Numbered from the stretch's first letter, positions 7,565-16,131 are shown. The stretch: DNA of 24,866 bases from CAYNTC01 sp964432925 (GCA_964432925.1 CAYSPM010000020.1:1-24866), one strand, 5' to 3'. Translations and numbers: made by a program. The notes: generated by a model not told the origin, from the letters alone.

Positions 7565-8213
7565 CTGTGTCTACGTCGTCAGGTTTTACTGCGAAGTGTG
7601 GCGCCGTAAGGCGTCCTGTGGACTTGCACCTTTACAATCTTGGCATTTACCCCTTATTAACTATTGAAGAAGTCTTACAATACGCTTGACATTCTGATCT
7701 CAATAAAATAAGATGTGTTTAAGCAGAAACGGTAGGTAGGCGTCTCTTCGTTCGTTTCAAAGCCTTTTACCCACAAAAGAGCGACATTTAGAGTCCAAGC
7801 CCTAAGTTATCACTGAAACTCATTAACCGGGATTTGCCATTCAATATTATAATAAGCGCTCCTGTACACCACACTGTCAATAGTACGACAATAGTAAACT
7901 CGATTTCAACAAGTCTTGTGTCTATCCACAAACACGGGCAAAACACTTGCCAGAAAAGTCGGAAAACACACCAAGACGCTTAACAACCAACGCTGGGGCA
8001 GCCTTCCTAAGCAAACTTATCACCCCCGAATTATCTCCGTCGACACCCATGCCCTCCCCATAACAATACCCAGTACTAGCCTGAGCCACAACATGGCCCT
8101 TCCCGACAACCTTCAAATGCAAATCTGCATTCCTATCATTGCTTCTATAAAGACACCTCCCGTGCTCATAACTGACCGCAAGAGCATATGGTCGCGATCC
8201 TATTTTATTCTCG

Positions 8214-9584
8214 TCATTCTTCATAGAAATTTGCTGGCAGATTGGCGCCTGTAAGCTTAGCCTTACGAAAATCCGTTCTATCTCCATTGGCCCTACTTCC
8301 CAGTTTTGTTCCTGTAAGATTTGCCAACTCTAAATTAGCCCCGTAGAAGATAGCTCCTCTGAGGTCTGCTCCGCTAAGGTCAGCCACTTTTAGATTGGCG
8401 AAATGTGCATTCAATGCGACAAGTTTCGCTTTTTTCAGATCTGCTCCATATAGATTAGCATAGGCAATCATCGCCACTGAAAGATCGGCTCCCTCGAAGC
8501 TCGCTCCAGTTAAGTCAGCTCCATAGAAAGTTGCATTTCTGAGATCGGCTCCACCAAATTTTGTCATCTGGAGAGTCGCTTTCTTAAGATTAATCCCTCT
8601 AAGCTGAGCAAACGAAAAATCCATTCCCACAAGATTCGCCCGTTCTCCTTCGGAACCATTTGATTCAAGCCATTTCGCATGGAGTGCAAGTATTTCATTA
8701 AGATTCTTGATTTCTTTTTTGTTATCTTTATGCTTTTGGCGAGAGTTTGCCGACTCGAACGTGTTTCCGTCCGAAAATTCTCTCTGACTCCGTAATCGCT
8801 CCATCCGAATTTCGATTAGATAGACGAAGTAGGGCCCGCACCATGATCTTCCTTCACCCATTCCCCATTTCATTAGGTTCTTCGGTTTCTCGAAAACGAC
8901 GCTCCATTCTTTGTCCCGGATTTTCTCGAAGAACTCTGGTCTTGTGGAATCCTTTTTATCGAAGCCCTTGTAGTCAGTTCCCAGGTCCAGGACGAAGAAT
9001 TTGACATCACGTTTGGCGCATTCCAATGGCCATGTCTTTTCGAATCTTTCAATGACGGGAATCGGCTGGTAAGTATCTTCATTGGTAGGATAAGGTTTGG
9101 TCCTTTTCTGTCCCACATCAAGGAATCTGTAGAATGGAGTTCTGAGTTCGACGTATTTGTATCGCGAGTGTCTGACTTCAATTCGCTGGGCCTTTTCAAT
9201 TTCGTCTGTTCCCAAGCTCCAGGGATACTCCTTTTGCCATCCGAAAGCTCCAACGGCGATTCCATGTGAATCAGTCTGGCAGGCAAGCTTGTATTCCATT
9301 TCTTGGGCTTCACGCTCGCCTTCCGGATGCCTACTTGTTCTCGGAGTTATCCAATATTCCCCCTCGAAAGAGATTTCGGCGTTTGGAATCGGTTCTCGCG
9401 TCTCCTTGTCAACCACTTCAATTCGCAAAGCCACCGTTTTAGGATGGACCATTAAGTTGTTGATTGTTGAGTCCCATGTACCCACATACCATCGCGTTCG
9501 TGCCCCGGCATCCTCAGCTTTAATGGTTATTGTAAGAAGCGTCGAAAGAATTATTAGTATTGGAATTGTCCTCTGGATTCTCAT
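8214..9584 (-). CDS. Secreted pentapeptide-repeat protein with N-terminal Ig-like domain
   Basis: A 456-aa protein. The signal peptide (MRIQRTIPILIILSTLLTIT, likely cleaved after KA) shows export. Residues about 50-160 look like a carboxypeptidase-regulatory or Ig-like beta-sandwich (RIEVVDKETREPIPNAEISF). A charged linker follows, then the capping sequence HAKWLESNGSEG often found before pentapeptide repeats. From residue 314, 23 consecutive five-residue units of the A(D/N)LXX type (GGADL, YGADL, YGANL) form a right-handed quadrilateral beta-helix; an eight-residue break and two or three more units end the protein. A strong AGGAGG site is eight bases before the ATG. Pentapeptide proteins are structural or binding scaffolds; no enzyme residues are seen. 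It is probably monocistronic. Function unknown; a cell-surface or periplasmic interaction role is inference. Confidence 0.88.
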   Translation of the reverse strand: MRIQRTIPILIILSTLLTITIKAEDAGARTRWYVGTWDSTINNLMVHPKTVALRIEVVDKETREPIPNAEISFEGEYWITPRTSRHPEGEREAQEMEYKLACQTDSHGIAVGAFGWQKEYPWSLGTDEIEKAQRIEVRHSRYKYVELRTPFYRFLDVGQKRTKPYPTNEDTYQPIPVIERFEKTWPLECAKRDVKFFVLDLGTDYKGFDKKDSTRPEFFEKIRDKEWSVVFEKPKNLMKWGMGEGRSWCGPYFVYLIEIRMERLRSQREFSDGNTFESANSRQKHKDNKKEIKNLNEILALHAKWLESNGSEGERANLVGMDFSFAQLRGINLKKATLQMTKFGGADLRNATFYGADLTGASFEGADLSVAMIAYANLYGADLKKAKLVALNAHFANLKVADLSGADLRGAIFYGANLELANLTGTKLGSRANGDRTDFRKAKLTGANLPANFYEE

Positions 9585-9787
9585 CGCAAAAACCTCCTAA
9601 AACATAGTGGTCTCACATTGGACGGTCTTGATGAGGATCTGGGCAGTTAGGCTAAAAGGCCATCCCTCAAAATAAGGCAAGACCGGCACCTTTCGTAACA
9701 TGACAATAGTAATTTTAACGAGTTGGTGTGCTGTTTGCATAGGAAAAAATACACCTTTTTTTGGCTTTGTTCATTCAATACAAAGAT

Positions 9788-9815
9788 AATATAAAAACGT
9801 TGGAGATTTGAACAA
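9788..9815 (-). promoter_or_regulatory. Possible promoter of the pentapeptide-repeat gene
   Basis: Minus strand TTGTTC (9815-9810), 16 bases, TATATT (9793-9788). The resulting leader would be about 200 bases, longer than usual, so the call is weak. Confidence 0.3.
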
Positions 9816-9840
9816 GAAGATAGTTCGATAATTGAGTCAA

Positions 9841-9882
9841 GAAGAAGGAAGAGGTCGGGCGGTGCAACACTCTTCCTTCTTC
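9841..9882. repeat. Perfect 13-bp stem hairpin
   Basis: GAAGAAGGAAGAG (9841-9853) and CTCTTCCTTCTTC (9870-9882) are exact reverse complements with a 16-base GC-rich loop. It lies 13 bases beyond the stop codon of the short minus-strand coding remnant at 9896, so it may be that gene's old terminator. No T tract follows on the minus strand. Confidence 0.55.
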
Positions 9883-9895
9883 AGCAGAAATCACA

Positions 9896-10036
9896 TTAAC
9901 GGTCCTTCTTGGACCTGTTAGATTGCTTCTGGCGGCCATTATCTGATCTGCCTAAGCCATCCTGTGCTGCTACGTAAATCCACGTGTGGGCCAAATCTGA
10001 CACTTTGGTCAGCAACGGCAGGATTTCTTTAGGGAA
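9896..10036 (-). pseudogene. Possible C-terminal fragment of an unidentified protein
   Basis: On the minus strand the last 46 codons before the TAA at 9898-9896 read like a natural protein end: FPKEILPLL, then SDLAHTWIYVAAQDGLGRSD, then a polar tail with KKDR. Upstream of about 10036 the same frame runs antisense through the beta-helix fragment and no longer looks like protein. I do not recognise the family. If real, it lost its 5' part at the junction near 10037-10041. Confidence 0.25.
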
Positions 10037-10040
10037 TTGA

Positions 10041-11072
10041 TGAAAGCACCAAAGCTGCAAGAGCCGGTGGATTGTCCTTCCGGCTCTATATGCCGATTGC
10101 CGGGCTGGCGGCGCTATCAATTGCGAGGAAAACAACGTCGTTTTTGTTAATTGTATCATCTGGGACAATACACCTGACCAGATCCTCGTAACCTCAGGCA
10201 ATGACCCTGTAGTTAAGTATAGCGATGTAGCTGGAGGTTCAACCAGCCAGGGTAATATCAACCAAGACCCATACTTTGCCGATTCAGGCTATTGGGCAGA
10301 CAGCCAGGACCCGAATACCCTGGTTGCACCCAGTTCGGCAGGTGCTGTTTGGATCGATGGTGACTACCATTTAATGTCGTGCCAGGGGCGATTCAATCCA
10401 GACACCGCCACCTGGGTCAAGGATTCCGTTGACAGTCCTTGTATCGACGCCGGCGATCCTAACTCAGACTGTAGCTTGGAGCCTGCCCCGAACGGTGATT
10501 GCATCAATATAGGTGCCTATGGCAACACAGCCCAGGCCAGTAAAAGTACACTCCAGACAACCGCCTTTGTACAGATTAATCTCGACACCAATCCCGGCTG
10601 GCTCATCGAGGGCGATTGGGCCTTTGGCACGCCACAGGGCGCAGGTGGTGCAAATGGCAATCCGGACCCGAACGCCGGATACTCTGGCGTAAATGTCTAT
10701 GGTGTCAACCTGGCCGGTGACTATCGGGTAATGGTCGGCGATCCCTATTACTTGACAGCAGGGTCCTTTGACTGCACGGGGCGTCAGGCAGTTTCCGTTA
10801 GATTTGCCCGTTGGCTGAACAGCGATTTTTATCCATTTGTCGGCAATACGCTGGAGGTTTCCAACGATGGCCAAAACTGGTCCTTTGTTTGGCAGGCACA
10901 ACACGCAGAGAAACTCGCGGACAGCGAATGGCAGGTCCTGGAGTATGACATAAGCGCCGTTGCGGATGGTCAAGGCAGTGTCTACTTACGTTGGGGCTAT
11001 GAGATCATCAGCGACCACGCCTTTCCATATTCAGGGTGGAACATTGACGACATAGAACTTCGCGGCCTTTAA
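10041..11072 (+). pseudogene. 5'-truncated parallel beta-helix / surface anchor protein
   Basis: The plus frame is open from 10041 (after two TGA codons) to 11072, 343 residues, with no start codon in its first 330 bases; the ATG at 10374 is internal. Upstream of it the frame reads as the last coils of a right-handed beta-helix (GGAINCEENNVVFVNCIIWD) and a typical linker (NINQDPYFADSGYW). Then follow the planctomycete segment SPCIDAGDPN...NIGAYGNTAQ and a C-terminal beta-sandwich of the choice-of-anchor or MAM/immune-inhibitor-A-like type ending GWNIDDIELRGL. Complete proteins of this kind have a signal peptide and many helix coils, usually 600 aa or more. The N-terminal part is missing here, so this is a remnant; a short C-terminal protein starting at 10374 cannot be excluded. 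Confidence 0.7.
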
Positions 11073-11113
11073 GTGATGGAGTCGGTGTCGGAGCATTGAC
11101 AGCATCAGACCAG

Positions 11114-11137
11114 GTTGATACCTTCAGATGTATCAAC
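11114..11137 (+). repeat. Perfect 8-bp stem hairpin after the beta-helix fragment
   Basis: GTTGATAC (11114-11121) and GTATCAAC (11130-11137) flank an 8-base loop. It is 42 bases after the stop codon, a plausible position for a transcript end, but has no T run. Confidence 0.4.
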
Positions 11138-11247
11138 AGAAGATCGGTTTGGAAGGCTTGGTGTGCATCAGCGGCGACTATCTGGTAGTGAGTGCTAGTG
11201 GATGCGACGATAGGTGGCAGGCCCAGCGCAGGATAAATAATTAATCA

Positions 11248-11901
11248 TCAATAATTATATGGTTCTTTGCCCTGTCTTACCCGGCAATCTTTCTGCATCT
11301 GCCGAAGTCTATCCATTAATATCTCTGCCAGTTTTCTATCGCTCATATTCTTCACTTGCTCCGGAGTTATAGCTTTTCCATAGCAGATGGTGATCGCACC
11401 GCGCGAGAATATCTTTTTATATCTTGGCCAACATTCAAAAGCCCCATCAATCAAAACCGGCACTACCGTTGCCTCGCTCTTTCTGCACAATAACCCAAAG
11501 CCCGGCTTAAACATCGCAATCTTCCCGTCGCTTGTCCGCGTACCTTCCGGAAAAAGACACACACCTTTACCTTCTTTGAGTTTGCCGATAACCTTTTTTA
11601 TCGTAGATACGTCTGCCTTGCCACGCTTCACCGGTATCGTATTGACCGAAGCGATAAGTGTGGCAAAGAAAGTGTTCGTAAAGAGCGAGTCGCGGGCAAC
11701 AAAGTGTAAATGTCGTTTCAACGGCACACCGCAGAGTATCGGGTCAAGATAGCTCTGATGGTTGCTCGCAAGTATGACAGCACCGTTGTTAGGAACATTT
11801 CTTGTCCCATACACGCGGAAGCGGAAAAACAGCATACAGAAAATTCTACAAGCCCAGCGAGCAAGCCAGTACCATACAGCTTTCAATGCTTTTTTGAACA
11901 T
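11248..11901 (-). CDS. plsC: 1-acyl-sn-glycerol-3-phosphate acyltransferase
   Basis: A 217-aa membrane-associated acyltransferase that adds the second acyl chain to lysophosphatidic acid to give phosphatidic acid. The catalytic H-X4-D motif is NHQSYLD (His48, Asp53) and the substrate-binding block is FPEGTRT (117-123). A hydrophobic N-terminal segment (residues 8-28) fits membrane binding. The start ATG lies inside the 3' end of cmk with a 19-base overlap, and GAGGAG about eight bases before it comes from the cmk coding sequence, so translation is likely coupled. cmk followed by plsC is a common bacterial arrangement. Confidence 0.92.
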   Translation of the reverse strand: MFKKALKAVWYWLARWACRIFCMLFFRFRVYGTRNVPNNGAVILASNHQSYLDPILCGVPLKRHLHFVARDSLFTNTFFATLIASVNTIPVKRGKADVSTIKKVIGKLKEGKGVCLFPEGTRTSDGKIAMFKPGFGLLCRKSEATVVPVLIDGAFECWPRYKKIFSRGAITICYGKAITPEQVKNMSDRKLAEILMDRLRQMQKDCRVRQGKEPYNY

Positions 11902-12566
11902 TGCTCCTCTACGTAGCCCAGGACCTTTTGCACAACCTCCTCCAGATTCAGATCAGTCGTATCGATTATGATCGAATCATCCGCCAGCTTCAGCGGCCCA
12001 ATCGTTCTGCCTTTGTCGCTGATGTCTCTTTCTTCGATCGCTTTTTGTGTCTGTTCAAGACTTTCGGAACAGCCCGTGGCTTGCAGTTCTATTTGTCTTC
12101 TCCTCGCTCTCTCTGATGCGTCGGCCGTCAGAAAAAGCTTAACATCAGCGTAGGGAAATACAACTGTGCCTTGGTCTCGGCCCTCAGTGACTATTTTCTT
12201 TTTTCCATCTGCAAATTGTCTTTGCATTTCGACCAGCTTTTCTCGCAATTTCCCTGATGAGGCGACGTACCGTACATTAGCTGTAACTTCAGGACTTCTT
12301 ATTTGCTCGGTCACATCTTCGCCGTTGATATAAGCTGCCATCTTACCCTTTTCAGCCTTAAATCGAAATCTGTGCCCCTCAAGGGTATCTAGTAGTTGCG
12401 TTTCATCACTGATATCGACGCCAGCCCGCATTGCTGCTAATATCACCGTTCGATACATCGCGCCGGTGTCAAGAAAACTCGCGCCGAGCTTTTCAGCTAA
12501 CAAGCGCGCTACGGTGCTTTTACCGCTCGCCGCAGGACCATCAATTGTAATAACAAAATCCGCCAT
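11883..12566 (-). CDS. cmk: Cytidylate kinase
   Basis: A 227-aa soluble kinase that phosphorylates CMP and dCMP with ATP. Visible are the P-loop GPAASGKST (10-18), the DTGAMYR motif (33-39), and the EGRDQGTVVFP block (128-138). This block is usually EGRDIGTVVFP, so Gln replaces a hydrophobic residue next to the Arg-Asp pair. An arginine-rich lid segment (ERARRRQ) follows. The length is typical of bacterial Cmk. No clear ribosome binding site precedes the ATG at 12566. It overlaps plsC downstream and follows the phosphatase gene after 108 bp. Confidence 0.95.
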   Translation of the reverse strand: MADFVITIDGPAASGKSTVARLLAEKLGASFLDTGAMYRTVILAAMRAGVDISDETQLLDTLEGHRFRFKAEKGKMAAYINGEDVTEQIRSPEVTANVRYVASSGKLREKLVEMQRQFADGKKKIVTEGRDQGTVVFPYADVKLFLTADASERARRRQIELQATGCSESLEQTQKAIEERDISDKGRTIGPLKLADDSIIIDTTDLNLEEVVQKVLGYVEEQCSKKH

Positions 12567-12589
12567 ATCAGATATGGTAACTGGTGATT

Positions 12590-12676
12590 GGTAATTAGCA
12601 ATTTGTCAGTCGTGGCTGTTCAATCACTATTAAGGCCTTTCCATTTAACCAATAACCATTTACCATTTAACAAATT
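12590..12676. repeat. Short direct repeats between cmk and the phosphatase gene
   Basis: CCATTTAAC occurs twice with a CCATTTACC variant between them (about 12648-12671), facing GGTAACTGGTGATTGGTAATT-type sequence at 12576-12595. AATTTGT (12600-12606) and ACAAATT (12670-12676) form a loose inverted repeat. Such low-complexity TTAAATGG/TAATTGG runs may be spacer repeats; no function is visible. Confidence 0.3.
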
Positions 12677-13994
12677 ACTGCTCGGTCACCTTGATAGCAA
12701 CAATGCTTGTATCATCGAGCTGCCTGGCAAGGCCAACAAATCGCCTTCTATATCTGAGTATATTTCTAACTATGTGTTCTGCTGACTCATTAGCAAACTC
12801 CTTTGTTGCTTCAACCAGTCGTTCTCTGCCCCATAGATCTCCATCAAAGTTCACGGCGTCGATAAGTCCATCCGTGTAGAATAGCAGACAGTCATCTCGT
12901 TTGAGCTCAACACTGTCAACCTCATATTTAGCATCTTGGTCTACACCGAGCACGAGTCCGCCTGTTTTTAAATCTGTTATTTCGCCATCTCTTAGCAGTA
13001 TTGTAGGCTCGTGCCCGCAGTTACAGTACGTTATGGTCCTTTCTTCAGCATCAATGGTTGCAAAAAACAATGTGATAAACTCGCCATCCCTGCACTCAGC
13101 ACACGCCATTTTATTGAAGTCTTCAATTGCATTCTTTGTGCGGATGGCTGTTTTTAATCCCATGTTCCTGTCGCCCTTAACGTGGCCATCGGTTCGTAAA
13201 ATTTGCCTGAAGCTTTCCGTGTAAGCACGAACAGTTCCACGAAACCAGCTCATCATAATAGCCGCAGGAACGCCCTTACCTATCACGTCAGCAATCGTCA
13301 CAATGATTCGGCTCTTGCTTATTTCAAGAAAATCATAAAAATCACCCCCGACATCAAAGCATGGAATATAGGTCGCCGCAATATCCAGACCGTGTACAAC
13401 AGGCGCCTTTTCTGGGATCATCCTTCGTTGAACGATCCCTGCAAGCCGCATCTGCTCAGCTATTCGTGCTCCTTCGATTGCTTCCGAGTACAGTTTGGCG
13501 TTCGTTATCGCGGTCGCACACTGCGAGGCAACAGCCCTGGCAAGGTTTATATCGTCCTCGTCAAATTGTTTCGGCTTAGGACTGTAAAGCCGCAGCACAC
13601 CAATCGGATTTTTTCTGAATTGCATCGCTACAGTTAGTTGGCTGACAAGGCCCTCCTTAATAGTTGCTTCCTTATATTTGACCCTGCTATCGACTCGCAT
13701 ATCATCAAGCACAATTGCCTCACCGGCAAACGCTGCTTTTACAACCTGGTCGTCCTTGGATACCACGCCTTTGTTGCGGTACTCCTCACTCAAACCATAA
13801 GTACTGCGCATCTTCAGGTCATTACTTTCCTCATCCAGAAGCCGTATCGAGCAGGCCTTGACCCCGACAATCTTCACCGCCGCCTCTGCCAGCTTATCCA
13901 GCACTTCCTGAAGTGAGAATTCGCCCGCAACCAGCGTCGTGAGCTGATAGATTTGCTCGTCCCTCTCGATTTGTTTCTTTGTCTTCTTCACCAT
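12675..13994 (-). CDS. GAF domain SpoIIE/RsbU-type serine phosphatase
   Basis: A 439-aa cytoplasmic signalling protein. Residues about 20-165 form a GAF domain (VKACSIRLLDEES; IGVLRLYSPKP), which usually senses a small ligand. A helical linker (170-192) leads to a PP2C/SpoIIE phosphatase domain (about 200-437). Metal-binding acidic residues are in FDVGGDFYDF (Asp214, Asp218) and ADVIGKGVPA (Asp236), followed by NCGHEPTILL, LLFYTDGLIDA and the terminal DDTSIV. Such proteins dephosphorylate anti-anti-sigma factors and control partner switching. No STAS or HPK-type anti-sigma partner is in the window, so the target is unknown. No Shine-Dalgarno site is evident before the ATG. Same strand as cmk and plsC but a 108-bp gap. 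Confidence 0.9.
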   Translation of the reverse strand: MVKKTKKQIERDEQIYQLTTLVAGEFSLQEVLDKLAEAAVKIVGVKACSIRLLDEESNDLKMRSTYGLSEEYRNKGVVSKDDQVVKAAFAGEAIVLDDMRVDSRVKYKEATIKEGLVSQLTVAMQFRKNPIGVLRLYSPKPKQFDEDDINLARAVASQCATAITNAKLYSEAIEGARIAEQMRLAGIVQRRMIPEKAPVVHGLDIAATYIPCFDVGGDFYDFLEISKSRIIVTIADVIGKGVPAAIMMSWFRGTVRAYTESFRQILRTDGHVKGDRNMGLKTAIRTKNAIEDFNKMACAECRDGEFITLFFATIDAEERTITYCNCGHEPTILLRDGEITDLKTGGLVLGVDQDAKYEVDSVELKRDDCLLFYTDGLIDAVNFDGDLWGRERLVEATKEFANESAEHIVRNILRYRRRFVGLARQLDDTSIVAIKVTEQ

Positions 13995-14213
13995 AAGCAG
14001 TAACTGTCATCCACCCGCCGCATTATATGGTACTTAACGGCCTCAGTGAACTGTAATTTCCCAGTAGTCTGAATCATAGGCCGCTGCAGCAGCGACTATT
14101 CATCCAAATACACATTTGCTGGCTCTTTAGTTCGATACATCTTTGTAGATTCTTGCTGGCAGCGTTTCTATGTACAGATTCCGCCTGTTTTCTTAGTCGA
14201 TCTTTACAGGAGC
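13995..14213. other. Intergenic stretch with no gene seen
   Basis: 219 bases between two minus-strand genes. It holds only a small palindromic CGCTG-CAG-CAGCG near 14084-14096. No promoter or terminator of convincing quality was found. Confidence 0.4.
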
Positions 14214-16073
14214 CTAAAATGGACCTGATATTATTTGGCATTGCCCGATGGTCGGCACTTTCAGCGGCGTGTAACGGTCCTTTTCCCAATCCCACTGAAG
14301 CCATCTTAGAGATGGATCATCCAGCGAAACCGCGAATGTGAATGAGACCTCCACCGGCTGTCCCTCATCGTCAACCTCCACTACCTCCACTAGCATACCG
14401 GGTAGTTTAAACCGCTCGCCTGCGTGAAACGGTTGTCCTGCTCCACGAACAGCACCGACATATCTATAGAAATAAACGAAGTGCAAAGGATACTCCTCTT
14501 CGTACGAAAGAAGATTCCCAGATAGTGAACGAACCACGATAGTCTGCTCATCGAGTCGGGTTATTTCTAACGGCCTGTATCCCGGCGACAGAACTCGAAT
14601 CGCTCGCGGTATAGCCTTTCCTTCATAGGCATTCAGAAATGGCAGATATTGAAATGCAACCGGATACGGTGCATTTAGTACCACCAGCTCCTGTTTCTCC
14701 AATCCTGGCATCGAATCGATTTGCATCGTCGAGTATATCTCATCGACAATCATAGAGCTTGTAATCGGTGCTGCTACTCTCCTTGCCGCGGCTACCGGCA
14801 GGTGTGCTACTAATAGCAGCACGCAAAACATCCATATCGCCATTCGTTGAAGTTGCCTTTTAGGCAACCACTCAGCTCTGCTTATGACTCCAGCAGTAAA
14901 TTGTGCAATCAAGCCGAAAGCTCCAAGCTCAACAAATAGTAGATTGCGGCTCATAGGGATCGTAGCACAAATCGGTAACACAGATAAACATGTCCCCACC
15001 AGCCAGAATCGTGCCAGCCGGTCCTTATGCAATAATGGCATGAAGAAAAAAAGTGCGATAGCTATAAAGACCGCAGTCCCCAATACGTAAAAGGACTGCA
15101 TCGACTCAGGGATATAACCAAACACATCGACCGGTACACTGCTGATTTGCCCTGCAAGTATAAGTGGCCCACGCGTAAGAATCGCCCAAACGTAGCGCAA
15201 TGGCTCACGAGCCAGGTCTAAGTACAAATCCCCTCCATAAGCACCATAGCCTCCGCTGTTATAGAATATACGCCACAGCACGACTATTATGGTAGCCGGC
15301 GCAAGGCTCATTAAGCGTCGCTTGAAGCTTCCTCGCTCAAAAAAAACTGCATAGGCAAATATATAAGCAAACATCGCTGCGCCCGCCTCAGCCGATAGAA
15401 GTGACCCAGCCAGACACACTACTGCCGCCACACCTGCCCCCGACGAATCCTGCTGCCGCCAGCGATGGTGAGCAAGCAACGCAAGCACACCGAAGAATAG
15501 TGAAAGAATGAGATTTCTGTTTGATATCCAGAGCGTTGGAAAATAGTTACTCTCACACAGAATAAAGAATACTGCCGCCAGCCCTGCAACCCATCGAGGA
15601 ACGATCAGCGAGCGGTAAAGCATCGTTATAAAAAATACCACTGCCGCGAACCATAAAATGTTGTGCGCGTGCATAAGCGCCTCTGAACCGCCAAACAGGC
15701 GATAGTCCAGCCAATGTGTAAAGCTGGCGATAGGCCGCCAAGCTGAAACCTTAAAGCCATCGTACGTCCACCAGGGTAGCGCACCATATCGTTTCAGTTG
15801 TTGTAGATTTTTTTCAGGACTGACAACCACAAAAAGCTCCGAAAGCGCCGTTGATAACCTGCCGCTTTTTTCAGGTTTGATCCCTACCTCGGCAAGCTTC
15901 CCGTCTACCTGCCCAGGCCCAGCCAGCTCCGCCCAATGCCACAGATCATCAAACAATAGCCCCCCTCGCAGAGCAGGCAGCGTTAGTAAAATAACCACAA
16001 CTGCTAAAAATAAAGGCAGATATCGGTATTCCAACATATAACGCAACCGATTGGAAATTTTACGAGCTAACAT
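14214..16073 (-). CDS. Multi-spanning membrane protein, GT-C-like glycosyltransferase fold
   Basis: A 619-aa integral membrane protein not matched to a named family. The first helix (19-36) is followed by an acidic pair in a loop (GGLLFDDLWHW, Asp42-Asp43), the usual place of the catalytic acidic residues of GT-C glycosyltransferases that use lipid-linked sugars. A second hallmark-like region, SAWRPIASFTHWLDYRLFGG followed by LMHAHNILWF, resembles the RPV-S-L-NY-LFG..HL-NLLLH pattern of TMTC/PMT-like proteins. About ten further hydrophobic segments run to about residue 430; the last 180 residues are a soluble, probably periplasmic domain. The gene stands alone and divergent from acyP. The glycosyltransferase assignment is inference from the pattern; the sugar and acceptor are unknown. 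Confidence 0.7.
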   Translation of the reverse strand: MLARKISNRLRYMLEYRYLPLFLAVVVILLTLPALRGGLLFDDLWHWAELAGPGQVDGKLAEVGIKPEKSGRLSTALSELFVVVSPEKNLQQLKRYGALPWWTYDGFKVSAWRPIASFTHWLDYRLFGGSEALMHAHNILWFAAVVFFITMLYRSLIVPRWVAGLAAVFFILCESNYFPTLWISNRNLILSLFFGVLALLAHHRWRQQDSSGAGVAAVVCLAGSLLSAEAGAAMFAYIFAYAVFFERGSFKRRLMSLAPATIIVVLWRIFYNSGGYGAYGGDLYLDLAREPLRYVWAILTRGPLILAGQISSVPVDVFGYIPESMQSFYVLGTAVFIAIALFFFMPLLHKDRLARFWLVGTCLSVLPICATIPMSRNLLFVELGAFGLIAQFTAGVISRAEWLPKRQLQRMAIWMFCVLLLVAHLPVAAARRVAAPITSSMIVDEIYSTMQIDSMPGLEKQELVVLNAPYPVAFQYLPFLNAYEGKAIPRAIRVLSPGYRPLEITRLDEQTIVVRSLSGNLLSYEEEYPLHFVYFYRYVGAVRGAGQPFHAGERFKLPGMLVEVVEVDDEGQPVEVSFTFAVSLDDPSLRWLQWDWEKDRYTPLKVPTIGQCQIISGPF

Positions 16074-16131
16074 ATTTCTGTACTCATCTCTGTTCTGCTT
16101 TACAGGCTTGCACGTATATTAATCTCAAGTT

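Larger units (their letters stand above)
7202..8213. other. Region of about 1 kb without a convincing gene
   Basis: It contains the promoter, the bracketing inverted repeat and palindromic copy A, then a short hairpin GGCGCC-GTAA-GGCGTC near 7601-7615 whose CCGTAAGGCGTCC recurs in inverse form in copy B (16795-16807). From 7620 to 8213 I see no repeat, RNA gene or supported coding region. An open frame on the minus strand (7922-8287) is discussed under rejected items. Confidence 0.6.
9585..9895. other. Leader region of the pentapeptide-repeat gene
   Basis: No gene is seen. The stretch holds the ribosome binding site AGGAGG (9593-9598), the candidate promoter and the 13-bp stem hairpin, and is otherwise A/T-rich sequence without recognisable features. 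Confidence 0.5.

Noticed and set aside
7975..8040. Possible integron attC site (GCTTAAC ... )
   Set aside because: A RYYYAAC-like core is present at 7978-7984, but no matching GTTRRRY core occurs within the usual distance.
7922..8287. 121-codon minus-strand frame overlapping the end of the pentapeptide-repeat gene
   Set aside because: Its first third lies in another frame of the repeat gene, possible starts have no ribosome binding site, and the remaining sequence resembles no family I know.
9896..10261. Full 121-codon minus-strand frame as a complete gene
   Set aside because: Its upstream two thirds are antisense to the beta-helix coding sequence; only the last 46 codons look plausible, and these are listed as a relic.
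10374..11072. A complete short gene starting at the ATG at 10374
   Set aside because: The frame upstream continues clear beta-helix and linker sequence for over 100 codons, so this ATG is internal.
14074..14304. 76-codon minus-strand frame at the end of the membrane protein gene
   Set aside because: It overlaps the end of a well supported gene in another frame and has no ribosome binding site or recognisable motif.
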